A stretch of DNA of 64,000 nucleotides from JADJPG01 sp964491875 (GTDB lineage: Bacteria > Verrucomicrobiota > Verrucomicrobiia > Limisphaerales > JADJPG01): positions 1 to 64,000 of the forward strand of contig CAZBIC010000018.1 of assembly GCA_964491875.1 (NCBI GenBank). Direction: 5' to 3'. Both the position numbers and the translations under genes were made by a program. Shown piece by piece: positions 35,859 to 44,245 of this stretch (its first letter is position 1; every line of letters starts with the position of its first letter). The notes under the pieces were generated by a model. The model ran no database searches. It worked only from the letters and a program-made list of their open reading frames with translations, and had not been told where the DNA came from.

Positions 35859-36284
35859 TTACGCGGGCCAGGGGAACTTCACGGACTTGGGCGCGTCGGC
35901 GCTGCCGTCGAACTTGCGAAGCTGGACGAAGATTTCGATCTCGCTCGGCTGACCGTTCGCGACGTGGACGCGGAACTGAATGCAGCGCGGGTCGCTCGCG
36001 CTGGGGTCGAAGCTGTAGCCCCATTGGAACCACGTCTTGTCCTGTGCGCTCGTGGAGCGGGCGTTGCTCTTCATCGCATCCGGTTCGAATACGGCACCGG
36101 CGGTTTGGGAGGATTTGATGCGCACGCGGGAACCGAAGCCGTCGGTCTCCTTGTAGGCGACGAAGGCGTAGTCGCAGTTCAGGACGGCGTCGTAGGCGTC
36201 AACGTAGGCGAGGTGTTGGTATTGCGCGCCGCCGGGAATGTTGGCGGGCGTTTCGACGAGCTGGGGAGTGGCGGTGGTGTTCAT
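35859..36284 (-). CDS. Small soluble protein of unknown function
   Basis: 141 residues. The start was chosen at MNTTATPQLVETPANIPGG; the frame continues upstream, but that part is the antisense-like shadow of the neighbouring TPR gene and is Arg-rich. No signal peptide or membrane segment. The sequence has a plausible folded composition (YQHLAYVDAYDAVLNCDYAF, FGSRVRIKSSQTAGAVFEPD, IQFRVHVANGQPSEIEIFVQ), beta-rich. It stands between the exported protein gene and the ABC/TPR operon terminator. No family recognised. Confidence 0.6.
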   Translation of the reverse strand: MNTTATPQLVETPANIPGGAQYQHLAYVDAYDAVLNCDYAFVAYKETDGFGSRVRIKSSQTAGAVFEPDAMKSNARSTSAQDKTWFQWGYSFDPSASDPRCIQFRVHVANGQPSEIEIFVQLRKFDGSADAPKSVKFPWPA

Positions 36285-36595
36285 GTGCGAGTGATTCAGT
36301 TGTTCGATGTTTCTGTTCGTTGTGCGGAGCGGTGGTCCGCCCGGACGGGATGGATATCGCGCATCGGCGCGATCTTGGGTATCGGACTTTGGGTGGATGG
36401 CGGGTGGCTTCCATGTCCGACCAAAGGACGAGGGTGCGTCGTGCGAGTCCGACTGTGCGGGGCGATGCGGGTTCCAACTTGCGGAAGGAAGTTGGCGGGG
36501 AGGGGAGCAACCAACCGCCGAAACCAATAAAAAATGCTGGCGGAGCCGGGTTATTGATCCGGCTCCGCCAGTGTGAATCGATCGCTGACTTGCGA
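36285..36595. other. Intergenic region with operon terminator, no gene
   Basis: 311 bases without a credible gene. It holds the strong hairpin at 36537-36571 (listed separately) close to the TPR stop. The rest, 36285-36530, probably carries the promoter for the small unknown gene on the minus strand; no clear -35/-10 pair stands out. Confidence 0.5.
36537..36571 (-). terminator. Rho-independent terminator of the ABC/TPR operon
   Basis: On the minus strand a perfect 13-base-pair stem (CTGGCGGAGCCGG with CCGGCTCCGCCAG) encloses a 9-base loop and is followed by CATTTTTTATTGG, a six-T run. It lies 25 bases after the stop of the TPR gene, in the right orientation to end the ATPase-permease-TPR transcript. 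Confidence 0.9.
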
Positions 36596-37504
36596 TTACT
36601 CGGCGGTCAACGGCAGGCCGGCTTTGACGTCGGCGATGCGCTTGCGGATCTCTTCGGGGTTTTGTTTCAGCGTCAGCAGGGTTTCCAGGCAGCGGATGCA
36701 CTGGTTGATGTCGCCAGCGGCGTGTTCGAGTCGGGCAAGGTGCATCAGGATCGCGGCGGCGATGAAACGGTTCTGTTGTTCCGCGGGTTTGCCGACTACC
36801 TGTTGTTGCCAGCGTCGCCAGGCGAGTGACCAGAGGTTGCGGGCATGTTCGACATCCTTCGCGTCGTAGCGGCAGCGTCCCAACTCGAAGAGGATTTCCA
36901 CGCTGTCCGGATTCGCGCGCAGTCCTTCGCGGAGGAATGCCTCCGCCTCGCCGTCGGCGCCCGTGCGGCGCAGCCAGTAGGCTGCGACGGTGTAGGTCTC
37001 GATCTTGTTCGGGTCGAGCTTCGCCGAGAATTTCAGCCACGGCAAAATTTCCCGTTCCGCATTCTTTCGTCCATCCGGACTGTCCTCGCCGAGATGGGTG
37101 TGCACGGAGGGGAAGTGCTTGCGGCTGTGCGCGTCGATCCAGTCCGCGGGCTTGCCGAGGAAATGTTCCTCGTCGCCCGTGTTCTTGCCTTCGGCCACGC
37201 CGGCGTCTTCGGCCATGTGCGCGGTCTGATGCGACTCGCGATTGTCGAAGATGGTCGGGTAGAAGCCGCTGTGGAAGTAAACGTCCGCCTTCACGTAGAA
37301 GTGATTGGCGAAGAGTTTCCGGCCGTCGCCGAGAATGCTGGCCAGCGGGTCGCCGGAATCGGGTCGGCGCGCGTGGAAGGCAGATATCTCGGGATGAATC
37401 AGCGTGCTCAGGATGAAGGCCAGTCCGAAGAGCATGACAATGTGAATCCATGGCCTGCCGAAAACGGATTCGGCTGCGTCCATCACGGTGTTGTTGGTGT
37501 TCAT
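36596..37504 (-). CDS. Membrane-anchored TPR protein downstream of ABC-2 transporter
   Basis: 302 residues. One N-terminal membrane anchor (HIVMLFGLAFILSTLIHP) is followed by a domain with several His residues (FANHFYVKADVYFHSGFYP, HFPSVHTHLGEDSPDG). From about 155 there are tetratricopeptide-like helical pairs (LKFSAKLDPNKIETYTVAAYW, AFLREGLRANPDSVEILFELG, LARLEHAAGDINQCIRCLE). TPRs mediate protein contacts. The gene is third in the operon ATPase-permease-TPR (10 bases after the permease stop) and is followed by a strong terminator, so it probably belongs functionally with the transporter. Its role is unknown. Confidence 0.8.
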   Translation of the reverse strand: MNTNNTVMDAAESVFGRPWIHIVMLFGLAFILSTLIHPEISAFHARRPDSGDPLASILGDGRKLFANHFYVKADVYFHSGFYPTIFDNRESHQTAHMAEDAGVAEGKNTGDEEHFLGKPADWIDAHSRKHFPSVHTHLGEDSPDGRKNAEREILPWLKFSAKLDPNKIETYTVAAYWLRRTGADGEAEAFLREGLRANPDSVEILFELGRCRYDAKDVEHARNLWSLAWRRWQQQVVGKPAEQQNRFIAAAILMHLARLEHAAGDINQCIRCLETLLTLKQNPEEIRKRIADVKAGLPLTAE

Positions 37505-37514
37505 GGGCGTCCTT

Positions 37515-38291
37515 TCAGTTCAGCGCCATGCGGCGGAAGCGGGCCCACGCGGCGACGAGGAACAGTCCGGCGAACGCCGCGCCGTAGAGAGTGTCGGTGG
37601 CGATGACGGTCCAGTTGATGGCGGGCCAGTTGTGGACGATGAGATCGCGCACATCGTACCATTCGAGGTGAGGAATGGCGAAGTAGATCGCGCTCAACAG
37701 ATCGCCGGCAAGGCCGCCGGTCTTGGCCGCGACCTTGTTCAGATGCCGGCCGAGCAGAAGGATTCCGAGCACGACCACGCCGACAATGGTGATGGTGGAT
37801 GACGGCGCCGCGAGGAGCACGGAACCCATGAGGGTCAGGGCGACTACGACGGCGCAGAACACCGAGTGCAGCCAGAAGGCCTGGAAGTAATTCGCGATGG
37901 GCCAGTAATGTTCCTTCGTGCCGCTGACGAGGCAGAAGAACGCGTAGAACAGTGCGAGCGAGAGCACGCACGCCGTCCAGCAGCCGAAGAACTTTCCGAG
38001 CATGACCTGGGCGCGGGTGACTGGCTTGGCCAGGAGCGGGAAGATGGTGCGGCTTTCCTTCTCCGCCGGAATCTGGCGCGCCGCAGTGGCGACGGCGATG
38101 ACGACGGAGGAGATCCAGATGAGCGTGAGGCAGACCTCCTTGAGGTAACGCGCGATGTTCGGATCGCCAAACAGATTCACCGAGCCGAGCAGCAGGGTGA
38201 TGAGCGCGGTGAGAAACAGCAGGACGTAGACGTCCTTGCGCCGAATCATTTCGAGGATTACGACGCCAGCAACAGCGAGGATGATGTGCAT
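37515..38291 (-). CDS. ABC-2 type transporter permease
   Basis: 258 residues with about six membrane helices (ILAVAGVVILEMI, VLLFLTALITLLLGSV, LIWISSVVIAVATAA, ACVLSLALFYAFFCLV, SVFCAVVVALTLMGSVLL, FAGLFLVAAWARF). IPAEKESRTIFPLLAKPVTRAQVMLGKF is the conserved cytoplasmic segment of NosY/ABC-2 permeases. It pairs with the ATPase encoded just upstream, whose 3' end overlaps it by 34 bases. Substrate is unknown; NosY-type systems serve in assembly of periplasmic metalloenzymes or lipid/antibiotic export. Confidence 0.87.
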   Translation of the reverse strand: MHIILAVAGVVILEMIRRKDVYVLLFLTALITLLLGSVNLFGDPNIARYLKEVCLTLIWISSVVIAVATAARQIPAEKESRTIFPLLAKPVTRAQVMLGKFFGCWTACVLSLALFYAFFCLVSGTKEHYWPIANYFQAFWLHSVFCAVVVALTLMGSVLLAAPSSTITIVGVVVLGILLLGRHLNKVAAKTGGLAGDLLSAIYFAIPHLEWYDVRDLIVHNWPAINWTVIATDTLYGAAFAGLFLVAAWARFRRMALN

Positions 38292-39082
38292 GTGGAGGAG
38301 GAGTTAAGATTGAAGCCGATGATGCGGAGGAATGCCTGTTCGAGGTTGGTTTCGTTTCCGGTGAGGAGGCTAGCGACAGCGCCCGCCGCCTTGAGTTCGC
38401 CCTGGTGAAGGATCGCGACGCGGTCGCAGACCGTCTCGACCTCGCCCATTTCGTGAGAGGAAAAGAAGACGGTTTTGCCCTCGTTCTTCAGGCGCTGAAT
38501 GATTTCACGAACTTTCATGCGCCCGATGGGATCGAGACCGCTCGTGGGTTCGTCGAGGATGAGCAGGTCTGGATTATTGATCAGCGCCTGTGCGAGACCG
38601 GCGCGTTGCTGCATTCCTTTCGAGTAAGTGCGAATGGGCCGTTTCCGCGCGTGATCCAGTTCGACAAGTTTGAGCACCACGTCGATGCGGCGTTCGCGTT
38701 CAGCTTTCGGGATCTTGAAGATGCGCGCATAGAAGCGGAGGAGTTCCTCTGCGGTGAGGAACTTGTAGTAGTAGGTCATCTCCGGCAGGTAACCGATGCG
38801 CTGGCGGGCGATGGGTTGACGCACATCGGTGCCGAAGAGATACGCCGCGCCACCAGTCGCGTTCGCGAAACCGAGCAGCACGTTCATGGTGGTGGTTTTT
38901 CCGGCGCCGTTGGGCCCGAGGAAGCCGAAGACTTCACCGGGATACACCGCAAGGTCGAGGCCTTGCAGCGCGACTTTGACGCCCTGGCCGATCTCACGGG
39001 AACGAAACTCCACGCGGAGCTTCTCGGTCCGCAGGATCGGTTGCGGACCATTGGCGGCTGATGACTGAGACATATTGTTCAT
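38258..39082 (-). CDS. ABC-2 type transporter ATP-binding protein
   Basis: 274 residues from the ATG preceded by AGGAAAG at 2-3 bases (two other ATGs, at 39097 and 39073, lack such a site). Walker A is GPNGAGKT at 56-63, the signature is YSKGMQQR, Walker B is LLILDEPTSGLDP, and the switch His follows in FFSSHEMGEVE. This is the CcmA/NosF branch. The C-terminus (LNSSSTCTSSSLLLAS) is encoded in the overlap with the permease gene and is low-complexity, suggesting that the reading frame extended when the two genes came to overlap. It energises the permease encoded downstream. Confidence 0.9.
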   Translation of the reverse strand: MNNMSQSSAANGPQPILRTEKLRVEFRSREIGQGVKVALQGLDLAVYPGEVFGFLGPNGAGKTTTMNVLLGFANATGGAAYLFGTDVRQPIARQRIGYLPEMTYYYKFLTAEELLRFYARIFKIPKAERERRIDVVLKLVELDHARKRPIRTYSKGMQQRAGLAQALINNPDLLILDEPTSGLDPIGRMKVREIIQRLKNEGKTVFFSSHEMGEVETVCDRVAILHQGELKAAGAVASLLTGNETNLEQAFLRIIGFNLNSSSTCTSSSLLLAS

Positions 39083-39230
39083 GACTTTCCTGTTCACGGC
39101 GGACCTCTTCCTGAACGGTCGCAGCCGGGAACAATTATGGTTTTGGAATTGATTTAGGATCGCTCGAAACGACGCGCTTCAATTGGCGCGACATTTCATG
39201 CGAGGGACGAGGCAACCAGCTGACGCTGGT

Positions 39231-39590
39231 TCAGGCGACGGCGGGAGGGGCGCGTCCGGGGAGGAGTCGATACGCGACTTCTGGAAGGGAAATGAACGCC
39301 GGAAGAGCCGGTGCGAGAAAGAGAATCAGCGGGAGAATCGCCGCGGCGGGTGCAAAGGAGGTTAGCTCGAGCGATCCAGTCTGGAGAAGAGTGATCAGGC
39401 ACTCGTGACCTTGAGCGCCGGTGCCGTCGTGATGCGCATGGTCATGCTGATCGTGCAGCTCGTGGTGCAGCTCGGGGGTGAACTGGAGCGCGAGTGCGCT
39501 GAGGAGGTTTAGAGCCAGCAGAATACCCAGAAGCCGCCGCCACGACGGGTGGCGTGCGCCATCTGAGGTTCCTGACGACTTTGAGTTCAT
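39231..39590 (-). CDS. Small membrane protein with His-rich loop, left end of zinc island
   Basis: About 119 residues from MNSKSSGTSDG; an ATG 54 bases upstream is also in frame. A first hydrophobic segment (LLGILLALNLLSALALQF) is followed by a His-rich loop (LHHELHDQHDHAHHDG), then HECLITLLQTGSLE and a second hydrophobic stretch (ILPLILFLAPALPAFISL). The His loop plus HEC motif is shared with the protein at 44628-45101 at the other end of the cluster. Divalent-metal (Zn) binding is inferred from composition and neighbours. Confidence 0.65.
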   Translation of the reverse strand: MNSKSSGTSDGARHPSWRRLLGILLALNLLSALALQFTPELHHELHDQHDHAHHDGTGAQGHECLITLLQTGSLELTSFAPAAAILPLILFLAPALPAFISLPEVAYRLLPGRAPPAVA

Positions 39591-39755
39591 GTTGCGACTG
39601 TACCGACCAGAAGCTGCCCCCCGGAGCGCTTCAGTTTCATTCATCGGTCGATCGCGCAGAAGGATTAATATGCGGGCGCCCGGTTGTCTTTCCCGAGCCG
39701 AGAAAGACGGTCAAGACGGTGACGGGGATTTGGTTGGTGGTTTGCATGGTTTGGT

Positions 39756-40241
39756 TCAATGCGAGTGGTGATGGGTATGATGCAGATGGATGTGGGCAAG
39801 CTGTCGGTGGGGATGACGCCGCGCGAAATACGCGGCGACGAACAGCGTGAAGGCGCCGAGCACGCTCTTGCCGACGCGTTTCGGCGCGATGCCAAGGCTG
39901 GCCACGCTGATCCGGGTTTTTCGTTCGTTGGCGGCGAGCTTCTCCACCCAGCCATCCATGCCGAGGCCGAGGAGCAGAACGAGCTCGGCTTCGGCAACGG
40001 ATCGGGCGAGCTGCGGACTGGCTTCCATCGCATGAGGGTCACCGCCCGGAGGCGTGTGACAGACGACGTGGAAATTCGTCCCGGCCAGCGCGCGTGCGAA
40101 GTCGTAGAGCGGAAAGAAGCTGGCGACGATCTGTGGGTGCCTTGAAGAGTTCGACGATTCGCGTTTGCACGAGGCAGCGGACATCGACAATACGATCATC
40201 GCGGCGACAACGACCGACCGCGGGTTGATTGCCTGCTTCAT
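39756..40241 (-). CDS. Truncated ZnuA-like metal-binding protein with His-rich tail
   Basis: 161 residues where ZnuA/TroA-type substrate-binding proteins have about 300. A lipoprotein signal (VVVAAMIVLSMSAASC) is followed by the N-lobe: QIVASFFPLYDFARALAG, then PPGGDPHAMEASPQLARSVAEAELVLLLGLGMDGWVEKL, which contains the first metal-ligand region (DPH). After about residue 112 the similarity stops and is replaced by a hydrophobic run (VLGAFTLFVAAYF) and a tail with 10 His in the last 21 residues. The C-lobe is absent and the 165 bases downstream do not encode it. It may be a remnant, or a small metal-scavenging lipoprotein. It starts 13 bases after the choice-of-anchor M gene. Confidence 0.7.
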   Translation of the reverse strand: MKQAINPRSVVVAAMIVLSMSAASCKRESSNSSRHPQIVASFFPLYDFARALAGTNFHVVCHTPPGGDPHAMEASPQLARSVAEAELVLLLGLGMDGWVEKLAANERKTRISVASLGIAPKRVGKSVLGAFTLFVAAYFARRHPHRQLAHIHLHHTHHHSH

Positions 40242-40254
40242 ACGGCAACGCTGT

Positions 40255-41091
40255 TCATGGAACTTGTAGTAGGGCACGGAAGAGCCGGGTGCCGTGGTTG
40301 GGGAATTCGAACGTGGTGCTGGAGCCGTGGGGGATGAAATTGGTCAGTGTCGTCCAGTCGTTCTGGTTCGTCGCGGACTCGATGGTGCAAGGAATTGTTG
40401 GAATCGAATCGAGAGTGAGGGTGATCGAAGAAGGCGCTGCCGCAGCGGCGAGTTTGAGTCGCGGTCCGGGCGGAGGCTCGACATCGAAGAGCACCACGGT
40501 TTCCGGGCTGGTCACGCTCTCTTGCGAGGCGCGGAGCCGGGCCTGAACCCGGAAGTGGACGGCATAACGTCCGGCGTGGCTGAAGGCCCAGTTGAGGTGG
40601 CGATGGGTGCCGGGACCGACGTTGAGCTTGCGTTGGTCGATCGTGTCGATGCCGTCGCGCGTGTTCCACCAGATGACAAAGTTCCCGAACGGATCAGTTT
40701 CATAGGCGCTGAACTGTCCGGGGCCATCGACGCGGGTGAGTTGGAGTTGAATCTCGTTGTTCACGAACGTGCCGGAAGCCACGCCTTCCGCAGAGAATCC
40801 AAGATAGGGCAGCCCGAAGGCGGGCGTCTCGGGAATGACCCACGCGAAACGGTCCGGCGCGCCGAGCAAGTTGGTGTACGCCGGATGATTCGGGATACGG
40901 TAGAGGCTGTACCACCGGACGAACACAGGATTCTCGGGCAAGGCGAGGTGGCCGTAGTTCAAATCATGGAGCGTGAAGCGCCAGCCGTTGGTCGCGTGGT
41001 AGTCGATGGCGACATCGAGATGGTAGAACGCTCGGACAGGGCTGGCACACAGAGCGAGTGCCGCGATCGACAGACACGCGAGGCTCTTCAT
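40255..41091 (-). CDS. Exported choice-of-anchor M domain protein
   Basis: 278 residues with a signal peptide (LACLSIAALALCASPVRA). The stretch HRHLNWAFSHAGRYAVHFRVQARL (residues about 166-189) matches the core of the domain first defined in actinobacterial surface-anchored proteins linked to metal ABC transporters (TIGR03769 type, from memory). The C-terminus (TIESATNQNDWTTLTN ... RLFRALLQVP) is the small beta module shared by several exported proteins here. It lies directly upstream of the ZnuA-like gene, matching the actinobacterial pairing of this domain with metal-transport binding proteins. A role in surface metal capture is inferred. Confidence 0.75.
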   Translation of the reverse strand: MKSLACLSIAALALCASPVRAFYHLDVAIDYHATNGWRFTLHDLNYGHLALPENPVFVRWYSLYRIPNHPAYTNLLGAPDRFAWVIPETPAFGLPYLGFSAEGVASGTFVNNEIQLQLTRVDGPGQFSAYETDPFGNFVIWWNTRDGIDTIDQRKLNVGPGTHRHLNWAFSHAGRYAVHFRVQARLRASQESVTSPETVVLFDVEPPPGPRLKLAAAAAPSSITLTLDSIPTIPCTIESATNQNDWTTLTNFIPHGSSTTFEFPNHGTRLFRALLQVP

Positions 41092-41110
41092 TGAAGGAGT
41101 TGAACCGTTG

Positions 41111-41150
41111 GTCGGACGTGTCCGCGTCGGAGTGACGCGGACACGCCGAC
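41111..41150 (-). terminator. Strong hairpin between two exported-protein genes
   Basis: GTGTCCGCGTC pairs perfectly with GACGCGGACAC (41118-41128 with 41134-41144), extended by GTCGG/CCGAC across a small bulge, with a 5-base loop. It lies 8 bases downstream of the gene at 41158-42216. No T-run follows on the minus strand, so it may act as an RNA stabiliser or attenuator rather than a true terminator. Confidence 0.5.
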
Positions 41151-41157
41151 GGGTTGA

Positions 41158-42216
41158 TCAATCGAGTTTGCGGAGTCGGAAGAACTGCGCCGGCTGATTG
41201 CCGGGCAGCACGAGTGACGCAGTCCCGGTTTGCGCGGCGCCCTCACCCGCTCCGGCGGTGTTCACCGTGGGTCTCTGCGGGAGGGCTGTCCACGGACCAT
41301 CAGCGGTCGGCGCGCCTTCGAGGACGTAGCCGGCGGTGACGGTCGGCATGGTGAGGCGGACTGTTCGCTCAATGGCGAGCGTGGGTGCGGACACGACGCG
41401 GAAGTCGAAGAACGAAATGCCCGAATCGGGGATGGGTGTGTGGCCTTCGGCAGTGCTTACGTCCACGAACTTGAACGCGGCGGTGTAGGTGCCGGGCGTG
41501 GCATTGGTCTCGGTCCAGAATACCGGCGAGAAGTCAAAATTGTCGGCGTCGCCGAGAAGGTGGCGATCGCCAGGATTGGCGAGGATGTCGAGCTGGTTGG
41601 TCAGGCCGATGTGCAATCCCGGCGTGAGCGAAACGAGCTCCATCGCGAGCACGGCACCGGGCATCGGTTTGGCATAAACGGCATTGTCGAAACTGCCGAA
41701 CTGCGGGCCGAAGCGGTTGAAGAGCATGTGCCACTCGGGTGAGCCGTAGCCGTATTCGTTCGTTCCTGTGGCGGTGCGGTCGTAACGGAGCGACTGCACC
41801 GAGCGGAAGCGCATGGTGCTGTAGTTCTCATCCGTCTTTGCGCTCACGAGGCGGCCCGCGAACGCGCCGGCTCCGGGCACGAGGGCGATCGGGTCCTGAC
41901 GGGTGCTGACTTCCGGAACGCGGGCGTTGGAATTGGTAGGTACCACGACCAGTGCGTTCGTCGGGCCGGTATAGGAATAGGATCCGAGATTGTGGAAATG
42001 ATTCAGCAGACGGTTCTCCGCCGACGGATGTGGGTAGAACAGCGTGATGTGGCCGCGGTTGGGATTGGGCAGGCCGCGATAGATCGCCGGAGCGAAGACC
42101 CCGGGGAGATCATCGTAGCCGACGTAGTAGCCGGATATTTGTGCTTCGGCAGATGGAGTGGAGATGAAGGTCGCGGCGAGGGTGCCGACGACAACCAGAG
42201 TTCTTACTTTTGTCAT
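41158..42216 (-). CDS. Exported protein resembling the all3515-type Zur-regulated family
   Basis: 352 residues. The start at MTKVRTLVVVGTLAATF gives a clean signal peptide (cleavage after AEA); the longer frame upstream is Arg-rich shadow. The mature part (YYVGYDDLPGVFAPAIYRGL, NHFHNLGSYSYTGP, RVPEVSTRQDP, LVSLTPGLHIG, FSPVFWTETNATPGTYTAAF) matches, from memory, a family typified by Anabaena all3515, a gene repressed by the zinc regulator Zur. The C-terminus (YVLEGAPTADGPWTAL ... FFRLRKLD) is the module shared with other exported proteins of this window. The CobW gene lies 128 bases upstream, consistent with a zinc-starvation role. Confidence 0.68.
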   Translation of the reverse strand: MTKVRTLVVVGTLAATFISTPSAEAQISGYYVGYDDLPGVFAPAIYRGLPNPNRGHITLFYPHPSAENRLLNHFHNLGSYSYTGPTNALVVVPTNSNARVPEVSTRQDPIALVPGAGAFAGRLVSAKTDENYSTMRFRSVQSLRYDRTATGTNEYGYGSPEWHMLFNRFGPQFGSFDNAVYAKPMPGAVLAMELVSLTPGLHIGLTNQLDILANPGDRHLLGDADNFDFSPVFWTETNATPGTYTAAFKFVDVSTAEGHTPIPDSGISFFDFRVVSAPTLAIERTVRLTMPTVTAGYVLEGAPTADGPWTALPQRPTVNTAGAGEGAAQTGTASLVLPGNQPAQFFRLRKLD

Positions 42217-42344
42217 TGGGTTTCGGTTTTTATGTAGGTTTGCTGTGCGTGGTGCGACACAACGGATGTGCTTGCCGGCCTCCCGTTCACCAGCAGCCAA
42301 CCAGACCGCCAGTGCCTGCAAAGGGTGTCGCGCCAAAATTGTCC

Positions 42345-43631
42345 TTAACCTTCGTTCGCGTTCTCGTTCACGGGCTGGAGTTGTTTCCATTCGGGGAAGG
42401 GATCGAGAAGTCTGGCCCAGCTGGATTCGCCGCGTTTCATCTCCGCGTCGGTCAGGAGGCAACCATCGAGTGCGGCGCGCATCTTCTCCTCGTCGAGTTG
42501 CTGGCCGATGAAGACGAGTTCCTGTCGGCGATCGCCGTAGGGTTTCTCGGAGAGACGCCGGATCTCGGCGAGCGATGCGGCGTCGGTCGGCCAGTATTCC
42601 TTGTCCACCGCCGCCCACCAAAAGCCGGCGCATTGATGCACGCCGGTGCTGCCAGCTTGTTGCCAGAGCCCGGCGTGGTCCATGCGCGTGGCGAGCCAGA
42701 AGTGACCTTTGCTGCGCAGGAGTCCACGCCAGTCCCGGTGCAGAAAATTCCAGAACCGCTGCGGATGAAACGGCCGGCGCGCGCGATAAACGAAGCTGCC
42801 GATGCCGTATTCCGCGGTCTCGGGCTGTTCCTCGCCGCGCATCACCTTCATCCAGCCGGGCGCCTGTTGCGCGGCGGCGAAGTCGAACCGCCCCGTGTCG
42901 AGCACCTCCTTGAGCGGAACGCGCCCTTGCTCGGACTCCACGATGTGCGCGCGAGGATTGAGCTTCGTCAGGATGGCGCGCAGGGACTTTCGTTCCGTGG
43001 CGGTGACGAGGTCGGTCTTGTTCAGCACGATCACGTCGCAGAACTCCACCTGGTCGATAAGCAGATCCGTGACGGTGCGATCATCGTCGGCGTTCAGTGC
43101 GGCGCGACGTTCCTTGAGCGAGTCGGACTGTTTGAAGTCGCGCAGGAAATTCCTCGCATCAACGACCGTCACCATCGTGTCGAGACGCGCGACCTTGCTG
43201 AGCGTCTTGCCGTCGGTGTCGGTGAAGGTGAACGTCTCAGCGACCGGCAGCGGCTCGCTGATGCCGGTGGATTCGATGAGCAGGTAATCGAACTTGCGCG
43301 CCTTCGCGAGCGCCGCGACTTCCGCGAGCAAATCCTCACGCAGCGTGCAGCAGATGCAGCCATTCTGCATCTCGACGAGCTTCTCCTCGGTGCGCGAAAG
43401 CTTCGCGCCGCCGTTGGCCACCAGCGCGCCGTCGATGTTCACCTCGCTCATGTCGTTGACGATGACGGCGACGCGTAGGCCCTCGCGATTGTGGAGGACG
43501 TGGTTGAGCAATGTGGTCTTTCCGGCGCCAAGGAATCCGGACAGCACGGTGACGGGAAGGCGCGTGGGCGCGCGGCGTGCAGCGGGTTTGACGCGGCGGA
43601 GTCTATTCGAAGAAGGCAGTGTGGTTTTCAT
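42345..43631 (-). CDS. CobW/COG0523 family GTPase, probable zinc metallochaperone
   Basis: 428 residues from the ATG that overlaps the preceding stop (ATGA 43628-43631). The G3E GTPase core has Walker A GFLGAGKTT (32-40), the metal-binding GCICC motif at 91-95 (C92, C94, C95), ESTGISEP as the Walker-B-region motif and LNKTD as the base-specificity motif. The C-terminal CobW_C domain follows (FVYRARRPFHPQRFWNFL). Proteins of this type deliver zinc to client enzymes under zinc limitation. Its genomic partners here, DUF3299 upstream and zinc-linked exported proteins downstream, support that reading over cobalamin synthesis, for which no genes are present. Confidence 0.88.
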   Translation of the reverse strand: MKTTLPSSNRLRRVKPAARRAPTRLPVTVLSGFLGAGKTTLLNHVLHNREGLRVAVIVNDMSEVNIDGALVANGGAKLSRTEEKLVEMQNGCICCTLREDLLAEVAALAKARKFDYLLIESTGISEPLPVAETFTFTDTDGKTLSKVARLDTMVTVVDARNFLRDFKQSDSLKERRAALNADDDRTVTDLLIDQVEFCDVIVLNKTDLVTATERKSLRAILTKLNPRAHIVESEQGRVPLKEVLDTGRFDFAAAQQAPGWMKVMRGEEQPETAEYGIGSFVYRARRPFHPQRFWNFLHRDWRGLLRSKGHFWLATRMDHAGLWQQAGSTGVHQCAGFWWAAVDKEYWPTDAASLAEIRRLSEKPYGDRRQELVFIGQQLDEEKMRAALDGCLLTDAEMKRGESSWARLLDPFPEWKQLQPVNENANEG

Positions 43632-44245
43632 CGGCAATCGGGAAGTTCAAGTTTGTCTCCGGCCATCTCGTAGATGCTGGAGATGGAGCCATTCTCTACA
43701 AACGGTCCGACACGGAGTGTGCCGAGCACGGTGATGGGCCGACCGGTCACCACGCGCAGGCCGGGCTCCGGCGCAGTGACGTGAATCCAGTGATTCATCT
43801 TGGGCGTGGCACCGAAGCAGCACGACGCCTGGTCGCGAACGAGGAGGAAATCCGTGCAACCCTTCGCCGTGGTGCGGAGGGGAAGCATGAAGCCGTTTAC
43901 CGCCACCTTGCGCTCGTGCAGCGGCCGGACGTATTGCGGAATCGGGTCGCGCAACTTTACCACTGGGTAGCGATGCGGTGGTTCGATCTCCATGTAGGTG
44001 TCGCACTTGAACCCGGACAGCATCGCGAAGCTGACCAGCAGATGCCCGGTGGCGTTTGTGCGAAAGCCGTTCGTCTCCATCTTCTCAGCAATGGCGCGCG
44101 CCCGGGCGAGCGTGCTCTGGATCGCGGCCACGTTGTTCGTTGATGCCGCCGCGGAATTGGTGGCCGCATCGGCTCCAGACGCGCTGGTTCCGACCCAGAA
44201 GGTCGCGAGCACAATGGCGAGGTGGATGAAATGGGAGAGATTCAT
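43628..44245 (-). CDS. Exported DUF3299 domain protein
   Basis: 205 residues. The start at MNLSHFIHLAIVLATFWVG gives a signal peptide. The C-terminal half is DUF3299: KVAVNGFMLPL, then the Cys-rich FLLVRDQASCCFGATPKMNHWIHV and the closing GRPITVLGTLRVG. The paired Cys with nearby His suggests metal binding. It is translationally coupled to the CobW GTPase gene by an ATGA overlap, and CobW-DUF3299 linkage fits a zinc/metal trafficking unit. A long inverted repeat (44284-44373) lies in its 5' leader. Confidence 0.8.
   Translation of the reverse strand: MNLSHFIHLAIVLATFWVGTSASGADAATNSAAASTNNVAAIQSTLARARAIAEKMETNGFRTNATGHLLVSFAMLSGFKCDTYMEIEPPHRYPVVKLRDPIPQYVRPLHERKVAVNGFMLPLRTTAKGCTDFLLVRDQASCCFGATPKMNHWIHVTAPEPGLRVVTGRPITVLGTLRVGPFVENGSISSIYEMAGDKLELPDCR

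Noticed and set aside
35859..37451. A single 530-residue protein covering the small unknown gene and the TPR region
   Set aside because: The N-terminal 390 residues are Arg/His-rich shadow sequence opposite in phase to the TPR gene; only the last 141 residues look like a folded protein, and a terminator lies in between.
39591..39755. Missing C-lobe of the ZnuA-like protein as a frameshifted remainder
   Set aside because: I read all three minus-strand frames around 39760-39870 and one further frame down to about 39665; none gave C-lobe motifs of the family, so a simple frameshift does not explain the truncation.
42345..43631. CobW-type GTPase as evidence for cobalamin synthesis
   Set aside because: No other cobalamin genes or B12-box-like leader were seen; neighbours are zinc-linked, so a zinc metallochaperone role is more likely.
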